NCBI GenBank assembly: GCA_947452295.1
Contig: CANGCK010000007.1
Span: 20,419 to 84,418 of the forward strand
Direction of reading: 5' to 3'
Source of the DNA: Sphingobacteriia bacterium
GTDB taxonomy: Bacteria; Bacteroidota; Bacteroidia; Chitinophagales; Chitinophagaceae
Length of the DNA: 64,000 nt
The stretch's first letter is position 1. Each line of letters begins with the position of its first letter. Shown here piece after piece: positions 55,998 through 64,000 of this stretch. The position numbers were made by a program, and so were the translations under genes. Below the pieces are notes generated by a model. It had not been told where the DNA came from. It made no database searches and worked only from the letters and a program-made list of their open reading frames with translations.

Positions 55998-57135
55998 ATC
56001 GCTTTTTAAATGCATGTTGGTTATACTGGCATGCTTTTTTATTTTACCCTTAACGGCTCAAGTGTTCGAGAAACCAGCACCACGCAAAACAATTCGTAAT
56101 TTCTTGAACCCCGATTCTTTGGTATTAATCAATTTAAAAATTGTTCCGGTTCCTATATTTACTTCTACACCCGAAACAGGCGTAAGAATTGGCGGCGCAC
56201 TTGAATATTTTTTTAATGCAAAAGAAAAAAAGTCAGAAGCAAGAGGTTCATATGTTCACGGCCAAATTACTTATAGTGCTCAAAAGCAATTAGACATTAG
56301 CAGCAGTTGGCAAATATTTGGTAGAGGCGAAAGGTATGTATTTAGAGGTTCTGCAGGGTATATAAATTACAATGAAAAATTATGGGGAATAGGTAATAAT
56401 ACTGTGGCTGAAGATGCATATAACAAGCAATTTTACAATAGAGTTTATATAGAAAGCAAAGTGTATAAACTACTTAAAAACCACCAATATTTGGGGCTAT
56501 CGTTTAATTTTAGCAATACGTATAATGTTAGCTACGAAAAACCCTTGAATGTAGCAGATGCTCTTATTAAAGGTGTAAATGGCAGTAAGGTTTTTGGCGT
56601 AGGTCCTGCTTTTCTTTATGATGGAAGAGATTATCCGTTTAGTGCGCACAATGGTGCTTTTGCAGAATTGTATTACCAATATTATCCGAGCTGGTTTAAT
56701 ACTGGATTTACTTTCAGTGAATGGGCTGTAGACTTACGAAAGTATTTTCCAATTACAGACAGAAGCACTTTGGCTTTGCAATTAATGAGTAAAAATACAA
56801 ATGGGGATGTTCCATTAAGAGAAATACCCAGGTTAGGCAGTTCTAATTTAATGCGTGGCTTTTTTACCGGTCGTTATAGAGATCTATCCTTCACTGCAGC
56901 ACAAGCAGAAGTTAGACTCCCTATTTGGCGGTTCATTTATGGGGCTGTTTTTGGTTCGGCAGGTATAGTAAATGAATCTATAGATAAATATCAATTTAGT
57001 GAAACCCGTTATGCTGGTGGCGCAGGACTGCGATTTTTGGTGAATAAAAAAAATCGAATGTTTTTACGGGTAGATTATGCCCGAAATTCATTAGAAGGTA
57101 GTGCCTTTTACATTCGTTTGCATGAGGCTTTTTAG
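55984..57135 (+). CDS. Omp85/surface-antigen-like barrel protein without POTRA domains
   Basis: The 383-residue protein has a signal peptide (MLVILACFFILPLTAQ), then goes almost straight into a barrel (IFTSTPETGVRIGGALEYFF). The barrel ends with LMRGFFTGRYRD, AEVRLPIWRFIYGAVFGSAG, GAGLRFLVNKKNRMFLRVDYA and a terminal Phe, the Bac_surface_Ag (BamA/TamA) pattern with its loop-6 RGF/Y motif. There is no room for POTRA domains, so it is not a full BamA. Overlap with leuS suggests coupled translation, though a functional link is not evident. Confidence 0.83.
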   Translation: MLLFKSLFKCMLVILACFFILPLTAQVFEKPAPRKTIRNFLNPDSLVLINLKIVPVPIFTSTPETGVRIGGALEYFFNAKEKKSEARGSYVHGQITYSAQKQLDISSSWQIFGRGERYVFRGSAGYINYNEKLWGIGNNTVAEDAYNKQFYNRVYIESKVYKLLKNHQYLGLSFNFSNTYNVSYEKPLNVADALIKGVNGSKVFGVGPAFLYDGRDYPFSAHNGAFAELYYQYYPSWFNTGFTFSEWAVDLRKYFPITDRSTLALQLMSKNTNGDVPLREIPRLGSSNLMRGFFTGRYRDLSFTAAQAEVRLPIWRFIYGAVFGSAGIVNESIDKYQFSETRYAGGAGLRFLVNKKNRMFLRVDYARNSLEGSAFYIRLHEAF

Positions 57136-57231
57136 CATTCATCCATATTTTACAACCACTCATCTAAAAGACAGCAACTACTGTATTAGTTAGTGGGTAA
57201 TTTATTATATTCATACCTCAAAATGTTGATT

Positions 57232-59400
57232 ATGCATAAAATACTGTTTAGCTTTTCATTACTGTTAATAGCTGCTGGTTTGCAAGCGCAATTAAAGCAA
57301 ATTTCAATGGCAGATCTGCAGTCAAATAAACTACCCGCTTATTTTAAAAACTCATTGCCTACTGTTGCAAAGTGGCTAGATGACGACCGTGTGATACTCT
57401 TCCAAAAAGCACATCCCGACTCAGCTGCTAATTATTTTGTAATGGAAGTGAAATCAGGAAAACTAACATTGGCCACAGCAGATCAGTTAAAGGGAGCCGT
57501 TCCGCCTACAAAAACAGTTGCTGTAAAAAACAATGATTTGTTTTATAAAAATGGGGACCAAGAACGACAAATCACCTTCGATAAAGCCGAAGAAAAAAAT
57601 CCTATTTTTTCGCCCGATAGCATGTACATCGCCTATACCAAAAACAACGACTTGTATACCTACAATCTTACTACCAATAAAGAAAACAGACTCACTTCCG
57701 ACGGTACAAGCACTACATTAAATGGCTTTGCCAGTTGGGTTTATTGGGAAGAAATATTTGGTCGCCCTACCAAATACCGAGCATTTTGGTGGAGCCCCAA
57801 TAGCAAACAGTTGGCATATATGCATTTTGATGAAAGCATGATTCCCATGTTTCCAATATACAATAGCGATGGCCAACATGGATTTGTAGAAGAAACACGC
57901 TATCCAAAAGCTGGCGATAAAAACCCTGAAGTAAAAGTAGGCTTTGTATCACCAGATGGAGGAAATACAGTATGGGCAGATTTTAATGAAAAAGATGACC
58001 AATACTTTGGTTGGCCAATTTGGCGAGAAGATGGAAGTACCTTATTGGTTCAATGGATTAATAGAGGTCAAGATAATTTAAAAATATTTGATGTAAATCC
58101 ATCAAACGGCAATAAAAAAATAATGTACCAAGAACAGCAAAAAACTTGGGTTGATTTAGAAGACAATGCAGGTGGAAGAATTGTTTTCCTAAAATCAAAG
58201 CCGGCTTTTATCATTGAAAGCGATAAAACCGGATGGAAGCATTTGTATTTGCATAATAACGATGGAACCCTTATTAATGCTATCACTTCGGGTAATTTTA
58301 CTGTGTTAAGTACAGAGCTAATTGACGAGAAAAATGGATTGGTGTATTTTACTGCAAGAGGTAAAGAAAATACTGCTAGGATTGATTTATATAGTGTGAA
58401 ATTAAATGGTTCAGAATTAAAACGCTTAACTTTTGGTGACTATAATCACGCATCAGTTAGCTTATCGCCCAATGGCAAAAATTTCATCACTACATATAGT
58501 AATACAACTACACCTTACAAAGTCAGTTTATTGGATAACAAAGGAAAACTGATAAGAGAATTGGGTGATATGAGAGGAGCTAGTATGGCTGAATATGAAA
58601 TGGCTAAAACTGAATTGATTCATATAAAGAGTGCCGATGGATTATTTGAATTACCTGCTGTAGTTACATGGCCAACCAACATGGATCCTTCAAAAAAATA
58701 CCCAATATTGGTAAGTATTTACGGTGGCCCTAACGCAGGTACTGTAATGGATAGCTGGAATTGGAGCGCAAACAGACAAATTTATGCACAAGAAGGTCTG
58801 ATACAAGTCGCATTTGATCACAGAGCAAGCGGTCATTTCGGAAAAGCTGGCGTAAACTACATGCACCGTAATTTGGGTTATTGGGAAATGCAAGATTATA
58901 TGACTATGGCAAAATGGTTTATAGAGAAAGGCTATGCCGATCCTACTAAAATTGCTATTACTGGTTTTAGCTATGGGGGTTATATGACTTGTTATGCATT
59001 AACTTATGGCACATCGGTCTTTACACACGGAATGGCAGGTGGTAGTGTAGTAGATTGGCATTTATACGATAGTCATTATACTGAAAAATTCATGGATACA
59101 CCCGGCGAAAATCCTGATGGATATAAGTCTGGAAGTGTACTTACACATGTAAATAAATTAGCCGGAAAATTACAAATTGTACATGGCACCATGGACGACA
59201 ATGTTCACATGCAGAACAGCATTCAATTAATTGGTGCTTTAGAAGATGCCGGCAAAGACTTTGAGTTCATGTTATATCCTGGTGGCCGCCATGGATGGAG
59301 AAATTTGAAGGAAAGAAACAATCATTTCGAGAATTTAAAAACAAAATTCATCTATAAAAACTTATTGGAGAAGCAAGTGCCAAAAGGAATGTTGAGGTAG
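57232..59400 (+). CDS. S9 family peptidase (dipeptidyl peptidase IV)
   Basis: The enzyme is a serine exopeptidase of the periplasm or outer membrane, releasing N-terminal dipeptides after Pro or Ala. From ATG 57232 it has a signal peptide (ILFSFSLLLIAAGLQAQ). A beta-propeller (about 40-480, with FSPDSMYIAYTKNNDLY and SWVYWEEIFGRPTKYRAFWWSPN, where the Glu pair anchors the substrate N-terminus) precedes the hydrolase domain. The catalytic Ser is in GFSYGGYMT (about residue 580), the Asp in DDNVH and the His in GRHGW. An ATG three codons earlier (57223) is also possible. Substrates in vivo are unknown. A terminator follows. Confidence 0.94.
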   Translation: MHKILFSFSLLLIAAGLQAQLKQISMADLQSNKLPAYFKNSLPTVAKWLDDDRVILFQKAHPDSAANYFVMEVKSGKLTLATADQLKGAVPPTKTVAVKNNDLFYKNGDQERQITFDKAEEKNPIFSPDSMYIAYTKNNDLYTYNLTTNKENRLTSDGTSTTLNGFASWVYWEEIFGRPTKYRAFWWSPNSKQLAYMHFDESMIPMFPIYNSDGQHGFVEETRYPKAGDKNPEVKVGFVSPDGGNTVWADFNEKDDQYFGWPIWREDGSTLLVQWINRGQDNLKIFDVNPSNGNKKIMYQEQQKTWVDLEDNAGGRIVFLKSKPAFIIESDKTGWKHLYLHNNDGTLINAITSGNFTVLSTELIDEKNGLVYFTARGKENTARIDLYSVKLNGSELKRLTFGDYNHASVSLSPNGKNFITTYSNTTTPYKVSLLDNKGKLIRELGDMRGASMAEYEMAKTELIHIKSADGLFELPAVVTWPTNMDPSKKYPILVSIYGGPNAGTVMDSWNWSANRQIYAQEGLIQVAFDHRASGHFGKAGVNYMHRNLGYWEMQDYMTMAKWFIEKGYADPTKIAITGFSYGGYMTCYALTYGTSVFTHGMAGGSVVDWHLYDSHYTEKFMDTPGENPDGYKSGSVLTHVNKLAGKLQIVHGTMDDNVHMQNSIQLIGALEDAGKDFEFMLYPGGRHGWRNLKERNNHFENLKTKFIYKNLLEKQVPKGMLR

Positions 59401-59445
59401 AAGATATAGATTAATTCCCTTCATAAAATATAGATATTAACTTGT

Positions 59446-59473
59446 AGAGACGCCATACTGGCGTCTCTTTTTT
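59446..59473 (+). terminator. Rho-independent terminator after the DPP IV gene
   Basis: AGAGACGCCA pairs perfectly with TGGCGTCTCT around a three-base loop, followed by five or more T. It lies 46 bases after the stop. Confidence 0.88.
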
Positions 59474-59549
59474 GCACCATCTATTTTAGCCATCAAATGA
59501 TGTGAATTAGGTGAACTATACTGCTAAATGGTTTTTATTAGATCTCTTT

Positions 59550-60188
59550 TCATATCTCACCCGACAAAATCACTTGTACTCCTTTTGAATTTTCATTCGC
59601 ACGTTTTAACATGCCAGCAGCAATGGCACTTGCTTTGATCGCGCCATAATTTTTTAATGGCCCAATGAAAAAAGGATTGATCAACATAAAAATCCATTGT
59701 CCTATCTGCTCACCCAATCGCTTTACTTTGCGATTCCCTAATATAAGCGCGGGCCTAAATATGGTTAATGACGGATAGGGTAAGTTTTTTAACGCATCCT
59801 CCACCAATCCCTTTGTTCTATTATAAAAGATCGCAGAACGACTATCGGCGCCCATAGCGCTGATCACTAAAAAATGGGTGCTTCCTGCTAATAATTGAAG
59901 TTGTGCAATTTTTACCGGGTAATGTAAGTCAACCTCTTCAAATGCTTCTTTAGTCTTGGCAACTTTAATAGTTGTGCCCAAACAACAAAATACATCATCT
60001 GCCTCTACAGCAGTATTAATATTGTTATACTCTCCAATGATTTCAATTAGTTTCGGATGTTCAATAGTTAATGACTTTCTAACATAAACTGTAACCTGGC
60101 TGTAATCTTCAGATTCGAGCAGTAATCTCAATAAATATCCGCCCGTCAACCCGGTGGAGCCTAGTAATAATGCTTTTTTATTGGGCAT
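59550..60188 (-). CDS. NAD(P)-binding protein of the HIM1/NmrA-like SDR group
   Basis: The 212-residue protein has an N-terminal Rossmann motif (ALLLGSTGLTGGYLLRLLL, G-x2-G-x2-G), then FCCLGTT and LVISAMGADSRSAIFYNRTKGLVEDALK with the Tyr-x3-Lys-like pattern (YNRTKG) seen in atypical SDRs. FRPALILGNRKVKRLGE is the usual continuation. It is the HIM1/TIP30-like short form. Cytoplasmic, function unknown. It is divergent from ruvB across 52 bases. Confidence 0.88.
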   Translation of the reverse strand: MPNKKALLLGSTGLTGGYLLRLLLESEDYSQVTVYVRKSLTIEHPKLIEIIGEYNNINTAVEADDVFCCLGTTIKVAKTKEAFEEVDLHYPVKIAQLQLLAGSTHFLVISAMGADSRSAIFYNRTKGLVEDALKNLPYPSLTIFRPALILGNRKVKRLGEQIGQWIFMLINPFFIGPLKNYGAIKASAIAAGMLKRANENSKGVQVILSGEI

Positions 60189-60240
60189 AGCAAAAATTTA
60201 TATAAAGATAGGCAAGCATTTTTTGTAATTTCGATGAGTT

Positions 60241-61272
60241 ATGCCAAACGAAATACCGAATAGTGAATTAAGCCACCTCAATCCTGCAGATAAGGAATTT
60301 GAGAATAGTATAAGGCCCAAAGAAATAGAGGATTTTTCCGGACAGCCTCAACTAATAGAAAACCTAACCATATTTATTAAAGCCGCTAAGTTAAGGGGAG
60401 AGCCACTTGATCATATCTTATTTCATGGACCACCCGGATTGGGTAAAACCACCTTAAGCAGAATTGTGGCCAATGAAATGGGTGTAAGTATCAAAGAAAC
60501 ATCTGGTCCAGTAATAGAAAAGCCGGGCGATCTCGCGGGGTTGTTAACCAATCTTCAACCCAATGATGTATTGTTTATTGATGAAATACATCGATTAAGC
60601 ACTGTTGTAGAAGAATATTTATATGCTGCAATGGAAGACTTTAAGATTGATATTATGATCGATAGTGGTCCGAATGCCCGAAGTATTCAAATCACTTTAA
60701 ATCCGTTTACCTTGGTGGGGGCTACCACACGCAGTGGATTGCTTACTGCACCATTGCTTTCTCGCTTTGGAATAAAATCTCGTTTAGAGTATTATAATGC
60801 AGCAGTACTAAAGAAAATCATTGAAAGAAGTGCCGCAATTCTACAAACCCATATTAACGAAGATGCCGCCAAAGAAATTGCAGGGAGAAGTAGAGGCACG
60901 CCAAGGATTGCCAATGGACTCTTGAGAAGGGTGCGTGATTTTGCACAGGTATTGAACGATGGAAAAATTGATATTGGCATTACGCAACATGCGCTAAAGG
61001 CATTGAATGTAGACGCTCATGGATTAGATGAAATGGATAATCGCATTTTATCGGCTATTATCAATAAATTTAAAGGAGGCCCTGTAGGTATCACTACCAT
61101 TGCAACTGCAGTAGGCGAAGAGCCAGGTACCATTGAAGAAGTCTATGAACCTTTTTTAATTCAAGAAGGCTTTTTACAGAGAACACCTAGAGGAAGAGAG
61201 GCAACTATGAAAGCCTACCAACATTTAGGAGTAGCTTTTAAAAGAGGCGGAACGGATGGAGTGCTTTTTTAA
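60241..61272 (+). CDS. ruvB: Holliday junction helicase RuvB
   Basis: RuvB is the AAA+ motor of branch migration. The 343-residue protein has [22 protein letters not shown], Walker [13 protein letters not shown], Walker [11 protein letters not shown], sensor 1 [19 protein letters not shown] and the arginine finger nearby. The C-terminal winged helix ends [13 protein letters not shown]. The length is normal. It is the companion of ruvC in the same window, though not adjacent. Confidence 0.97.
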   Translation: MPNEIPNSELSHLNPADKEFENSIRPKEIEDFSGQPQLIENLTIFIKAAKLRGEPLDHILFHGPPGLGKTTLSRIVANEMGVSIKETSGPVIEKPGDLAGLLTNLQPNDVLFIDEIHRLSTVVEEYLYAAMEDFKIDIMIDSGPNARSIQITLNPFTLVGATTRSGLLTAPLLSRFGIKSRLEYYNAAVLKKIIERSAAILQTHINEDAAKEIAGRSRGTPRIANGLLRRVRDFAQVLNDGKIDIGITQHALKALNVDAHGLDEMDNRILSAIINKFKGGPVGITTIATAVGEEPGTIEEVYEPFLIQEGFLQRTPRGREATMKAYQHLGVAFKRGGTDGVLF

Positions 61273-61302
61273 AAGTCAAAATTTAAAAGTCAAAAGTCAA
61301 AA
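61271..61302 (+). repeat. Three copies of AAAAGTCAAAA between ruvB and the peroxidase gene
   Basis: The 11-mer occurs at 61271-61281, 61285-61295 and 61292-61302, the last two overlapping by four bases. The array starts within the ruvB stop codon and ends five bases before the peroxidase ATG. Confidence 0.75.
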
Positions 61303-61306
61303 TAGT

Positions 61307-62269
61307 ATGGGCAAAAAAAATATTTTTACAGCTACCATAGCCGGTCTGTTTTTTGCCTATTCTTTTACTATAACTCCACCAATTAAAACAAAGGCAGACC
61401 TAGGTAAACAATTGTTTAATGAAAAAATATTGTCGAAAGACTCTTCTGTGAGCTGTGCTAGTTGCCATATTCCGGCTTTGGGATTTTCCGATTCTGTTGC
61501 TTTTAGTAAGGGTATTTACGGTAGGCCTACTGTAAGAAATACCCCATCGGTATTGAACATGAAAAACCGGCCTTATTTTTTCTGGGATGGAAGAGCTGCA
61601 ACATTAGAAGCACAATCACTGATGCCAATTGCCCATAAAAATGAAATGGGATTGCCTATATCTGAAGCCCTAGAGCGGCTCCGTAATAATAAACTGTATA
61701 AATATTTATTCTTAAAAATATTTGGCTCATTACCCAATGCAAAAAATCTTTCAGCAGCTCTTGCAGAATTCGAAAAAACATTAGAAACAGAAAATAGCAA
61801 ATTCGATTTTTCTGTTGATGATGAAATCCCTTTAACTGCATCAGAAGAAAGAGGTCGACAATTATTTATTGGCAATAAAGGCAAATGCTTTGATTGCCAT
61901 ATGGGACCCGATTTTACGGGCGACGATTTTAAAAATATAGGCTTATTTGATGCCCGTACGCTCAACGATAGTGGCCGATTTATCATCACTAAAATCAATA
62001 ATGATTTGGGGAAGTTTAAAACACCCGGATTGCGAAATATTGCAATTACAGCCCCATATATGCACAATGGAATGTTTAAAACATTGGAAGAAGTAGTAGA
62101 TTATTACAATAATCCATATTCTGTCGTACAAAAACCAATAAACATAGACACTTTATTACAACAACCCCTTGGATTAACAATTGAAGAGAAAGCCGATTTG
62201 GTCCATTTTTTACAAACACTAACCGATAAACGCTTTTTAAAGTCGCCTTTTAAGGATTTTAACAAATAG
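61307..62269 (+). CDS. Di-haem cytochrome c peroxidase / MauG-like protein
   Basis: The periplasmic protein has 320 residues from ATG 61307, with a signal peptide (KNIFTATIAGLFFAYSFT). It has two c-type haem sites, CASCH (Cys50-His54) and CFDCH (Cys194-His198). Family segments are LGKQLFNEKILSKDSSVSCASC, RNTPSVLN, FFWDGRAATLEAQSLMPI, NEMG and LRNIAITAPYMHNGMFKTLEEVVDYYN. Such proteins reduce H2O2 using electrons from small cytochromes or act in MauG-type oxidation. The gap to ruvB is 34 bases and contains three AAAAGTCAAAA direct repeats, so it may be read from the ruvB transcript. Confidence 0.92.
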   Translation: MGKKNIFTATIAGLFFAYSFTITPPIKTKADLGKQLFNEKILSKDSSVSCASCHIPALGFSDSVAFSKGIYGRPTVRNTPSVLNMKNRPYFFWDGRAATLEAQSLMPIAHKNEMGLPISEALERLRNNKLYKYLFLKIFGSLPNAKNLSAALAEFEKTLETENSKFDFSVDDEIPLTASEERGRQLFIGNKGKCFDCHMGPDFTGDDFKNIGLFDARTLNDSGRFIITKINNDLGKFKTPGLRNIAITAPYMHNGMFKTLEEVVDYYNNPYSVVQKPINIDTLLQQPLGLTIEEKADLVHFLQTLTDKRFLKSPFKDFNK

Positions 62270-62330
62270 TTGGAAAGCCTTCTTCGTAAATTGTAATATG
62301 TTTATCTTTATATAACAAAACACTCAAATA

Positions 62331-63029
62331 ATGGAAGACAAAAAAAACTATAAAGTTTTGCTCTGCGAAGATGATACCAACCTTGGGATGGTATTAAAAA
62401 ACTATTTAGAGCTGAATGATTATGATATTACCCTCGAAAGAGATGGCAAATTGGGTTTGGCTGCTTTTCAACGAGAAAAGTTCGATATATGTTTGTTAGA
62501 TGTAATGATGCCCAATATGGACGGATTTACTTTGGCTGAAGAAATTAGAGACATAGACCCCGATGTGCCTTTGTTTTTTTTGAGTGCAAAAACCATGAAA
62601 GAAGACATCATTCAAGGGTATAAGTTAGGTGCCGATGATTATATTACCAAACCATTTGATAGTGAAGTTTTATTGCTTAAAATAAAAGCTATCCTTAAAA
62701 GGAATGAAGAGGAAAATAAAATCAACGAAAATATTGAGTTCGATTTAGGCACTTATCATTTCAATCCTAAATTACGTGAATTAAAAAATGCAGATACAAC
62801 ACAAACACTTTCTCCAAAAGAAAACGAATTGTTGAAAATGCTTGCCGAACATAAAAATGATTTATTGCCTCGTGAACGAGCTTTGAAGAAAATTTGGGGA
62901 AGCGACACTTATTTTAATGGAAGAAGTATGGATGTATATATTGCAAAACTCAGAAAATACCTTAAAGAAGACACTGCAATTGAAATTGTAAATATTCATG
63001 GCAATGGCTTTAGATTAGTAGCACCTTAG
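62331..63029 (+). CDS. OmpR-family response regulator
   Basis: The 232-residue protein has a receiver domain (residues about 8-125) with acidic CEDD, phosphoacceptor Asp57 in CLLDVMMPNMDG, Ser in FLSAK and Lys107 in YITKPFD. A winged-helix DNA-binding domain follows (TLSPKENELLKMLAEHKND, NGRSMDVYIAKLRKYL). It resembles RprY-type regulators of Bacteroidota. No histidine kinase is adjacent, so it is an orphan in this window. A near -7 box (TATCTTTA, 62304-62311) lies upstream, and a terminator follows. Confidence 0.92.
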   Translation: MEDKKNYKVLLCEDDTNLGMVLKNYLELNDYDITLERDGKLGLAAFQREKFDICLLDVMMPNMDGFTLAEEIRDIDPDVPLFFLSAKTMKEDIIQGYKLGADDYITKPFDSEVLLLKIKAILKRNEEENKINENIEFDLGTYHFNPKLRELKNADTTQTLSPKENELLKMLAEHKNDLLPRERALKKIWGSDTYFNGRSMDVYIAKLRKYLKEDTAIEIVNIHGNGFRLVAP

Positions 63030-63048
63030 TAGCAATAAAACTTTTCTT

Positions 63049-63090
63049 TAAAAGGGGCAAATTGTTTCAAAAAACTGTTTGCCCCTTTTT
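63049..63090 (+). terminator. Rho-independent terminator after the response regulator
   Basis: AAAGGGGCAAA pairs with TTTGCCCCTTT around a loop that can fold further, followed by T. It lies about 20 bases after the stop. Confidence 0.83.
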
Positions 63091-63183
63091 GATTTATTGA
63101 GCCAGTAATTTAGTTTCTCAAACTAGTTTTTCACCTCATCTCATAAATTATTTCCTATTTTGCATGCATTAAATGTTTAAATC

Positions 63184-64000
63184 ATGCCTACACTGCCTTC
63201 ATTTATAGATGCTGTAAAAAACGGATATACCTTTAAAGGAGAATACGCTAAAATTGGAGTAGGAATGCTCAATAGTGAAGTTGTTTCTGGCGCAGATGTT
63301 TTTCTACCACTGAAAACCATGAATAGACATGGATTAATTGCAGGCGCAACCGGTACAGGTAAAACAAAAACATTACAAATGTTGAGTGAAATCCTAAGCG
63401 ACAACAGTGTTCCTGTATTGTTGATGGATATTAAAGGTGATTTGAGTGGCATTGCTGCTGAAGGCACAGCAAATGATAAAATAAATGAACGCGCCAACAA
63501 GCTTGGTGTACAATGGAAAGCCGCCGCTTATCCTGTTGAGTTAATGACATTAAATGATGGTAATGGTGTAAAACTTAGAGCTACTGTTAGCGAATTTGGC
63601 CCCGTTTTGTTGAGTAAAATATTGGGACTAAATGATACACAAGGCGGACTTGTAGCAATGATATTTAAATATTGCGATGACAATACTATGCCTTTACTCG
63701 ATTTAAAAGATTTCATCAAAGTATTGCAATATATAGGCGATGAGGGTAAGGTAGAAATGGAGAAATCTTATGGTAAAATTTCAACTACATCAACCGGAAC
63801 AATTCTTCGAAAAGTTGTTGAATTGCAGCAACAAGGTGCTGATGTTTTTTTTGGAGAGAAGAGCTTTGAAATAGATGATTTGTTGCGTATTAGCGATGAT
63901 GGAAGAGGAATGATCAACATTTTGCGTGTTACTGATATGCAAGATAAACCAAAATTATTCTCCACTTTTATGTTACAACTTCTGGCTGAATTATATGCAA
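63184..64000 (+). CDS. HerA-like ATPase (DUF853 family), 5' part only, cut by window edge
   Basis: The gene is missing from the ORF track because no stop codon is reached. From ATG 63184 (MPTLPSFIDAVKNGYTF) 272 codons are visible. Walker A is GATGTGKTKT, preceded by MNRHGLIAGA. The next landmarks are VPVLLMDIKGDLSGIA (Walker B-like), and VSEFGPVLLSKILGLNDTQGG, DDGRGMINILRVTDMQDKPKLFSTFMLQLL, which match the DUF853 helicase HerA-like family. Members are hexameric ATPases of unknown role, distinct from the archaeal HerA-NurA repair pair. The C-terminal part lies outside the window. Confidence 0.87.
   Translation, partial: MPTLPSFIDAVKNGYTFKGEYAKIGVGMLNSEVVSGADVFLPLKTMNRHGLIAGATGTGKTKTLQMLSEILSDNSVPVLLMDIKGDLSGIAAEGTANDKINERANKLGVQWKAAAYPVELMTLNDGNGVKLRATVSEFGPVLLSKILGLNDTQGGLVAMIFKYCDDNTMPLLDLKDFIKVLQYIGDEGKVEMEKSYGKISTTSTGTILRKVVELQQQGADVFFGEKSFEIDDLLRISDDGRGMINILRVTDMQDKPKLFSTFMLQLLAELYA

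Noticed and set aside
61573-62067. 164-residue minus-strand ORF opposite the peroxidase gene
   Set aside because: The plus strand has signal peptide, two haem motifs and family segments; the antisense frame has none.
63177-63965. Three minus-strand ORFs at the right end (63177, 63528, 63768)
   Set aside because: They are shadows of the plus-strand HerA-like gene that runs off the window and is therefore missing from the track.

Overview
The window is AT-rich, densely coded chromosomal DNA from a member of the Bacteroidota, most likely order Chitinophagales (Chitinophagaceae-like). The placement is an inference from gene content: GldB-type lipoprotein, DUF5686/carboxypeptidase-regulatory outer-membrane protein, DUF3098 beside FtsX and UppP, DUF4783, DUF5117-type metalloprotease, S9 dipeptidyl peptidase, SUI1/YciH and a long AtpB. 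Several genes also carry the Bacteroidota -7 promoter element TAnnTTTG just upstream. I see no rRNA, tRNA, CRISPR array, insertion sequence or prophage.

Layout. 1-8.2 kb: end of an outer-membrane barrel protein, a DUF5686 protein, TerC, PyrD, a thiolase and a tandem UspA protein. 8.3-9.0 kb: a HEPN/MNT type VII toxin-antitoxin pair. 9.1-15.7 kb: NadE, a GldB-like lipoprotein, ApaG, isocitrate dehydrogenase and PDH E2. 15.7-19.8 kb: metalloprotease, histone H1-like Lys/Ala protein, SUI1 and DUF4783. 19.9-25.5 kb: GpmI, then a haem/iron-like group (haem-binding protein, unknown membrane protein, TonB-dependent receptor) and EngB. 25.6-29.7 kb: a poly-Asp protein, PurA and RelA/SpoT. 29.8-33.6 kb: ABC exporter, a YdeI/DUF1801 protein with a C-terminal CDGSH Fe-S motif, a secreted protein, and a small ORF plus nucleotidyltransferase pair. 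33.7-37.8 kb: ATP synthase genes atpBEFHA, with no atpG here. 38-46.6 kb: TPR-like protein, ABC transporter pair, LolA-like protein, aldose epimerase-like protein, PdxA, RsmA, a 2-hydroxyacid dehydrogenase, GreA, HIT and RuvC. 46.6-53 kb: a 93-bp tandem repeat, UPF0104, DUF3108, MBL hydrolase, MFS, UppP, DUF3098 and FtsX. 53.2-64 kb: LeuS, an Omp85-like protein, DPP IV, an NAD(P)-binding protein, RuvB, a di-haem peroxidase, a response regulator and the start of a HerA-like ATPase.

Most of the window is housekeeping. The less ordinary features are the CDGSH fusion, two separate nucleotidyltransferase-based modules (one a clear HepT/MntA pair), a dispersed palindrome (half-site CCGTCAGACCA) present twice, the tandem duplication upstream of ruvC, and a pair of extreme-composition proteins, one poly-Lys/Ala and one poly-Asp. 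I found no large undescribed multi-gene system. All coordinates were read by eye from the sequence and the ORF track, and start codons were moved where the family N-terminus or signal peptide made an internal start more plausible.
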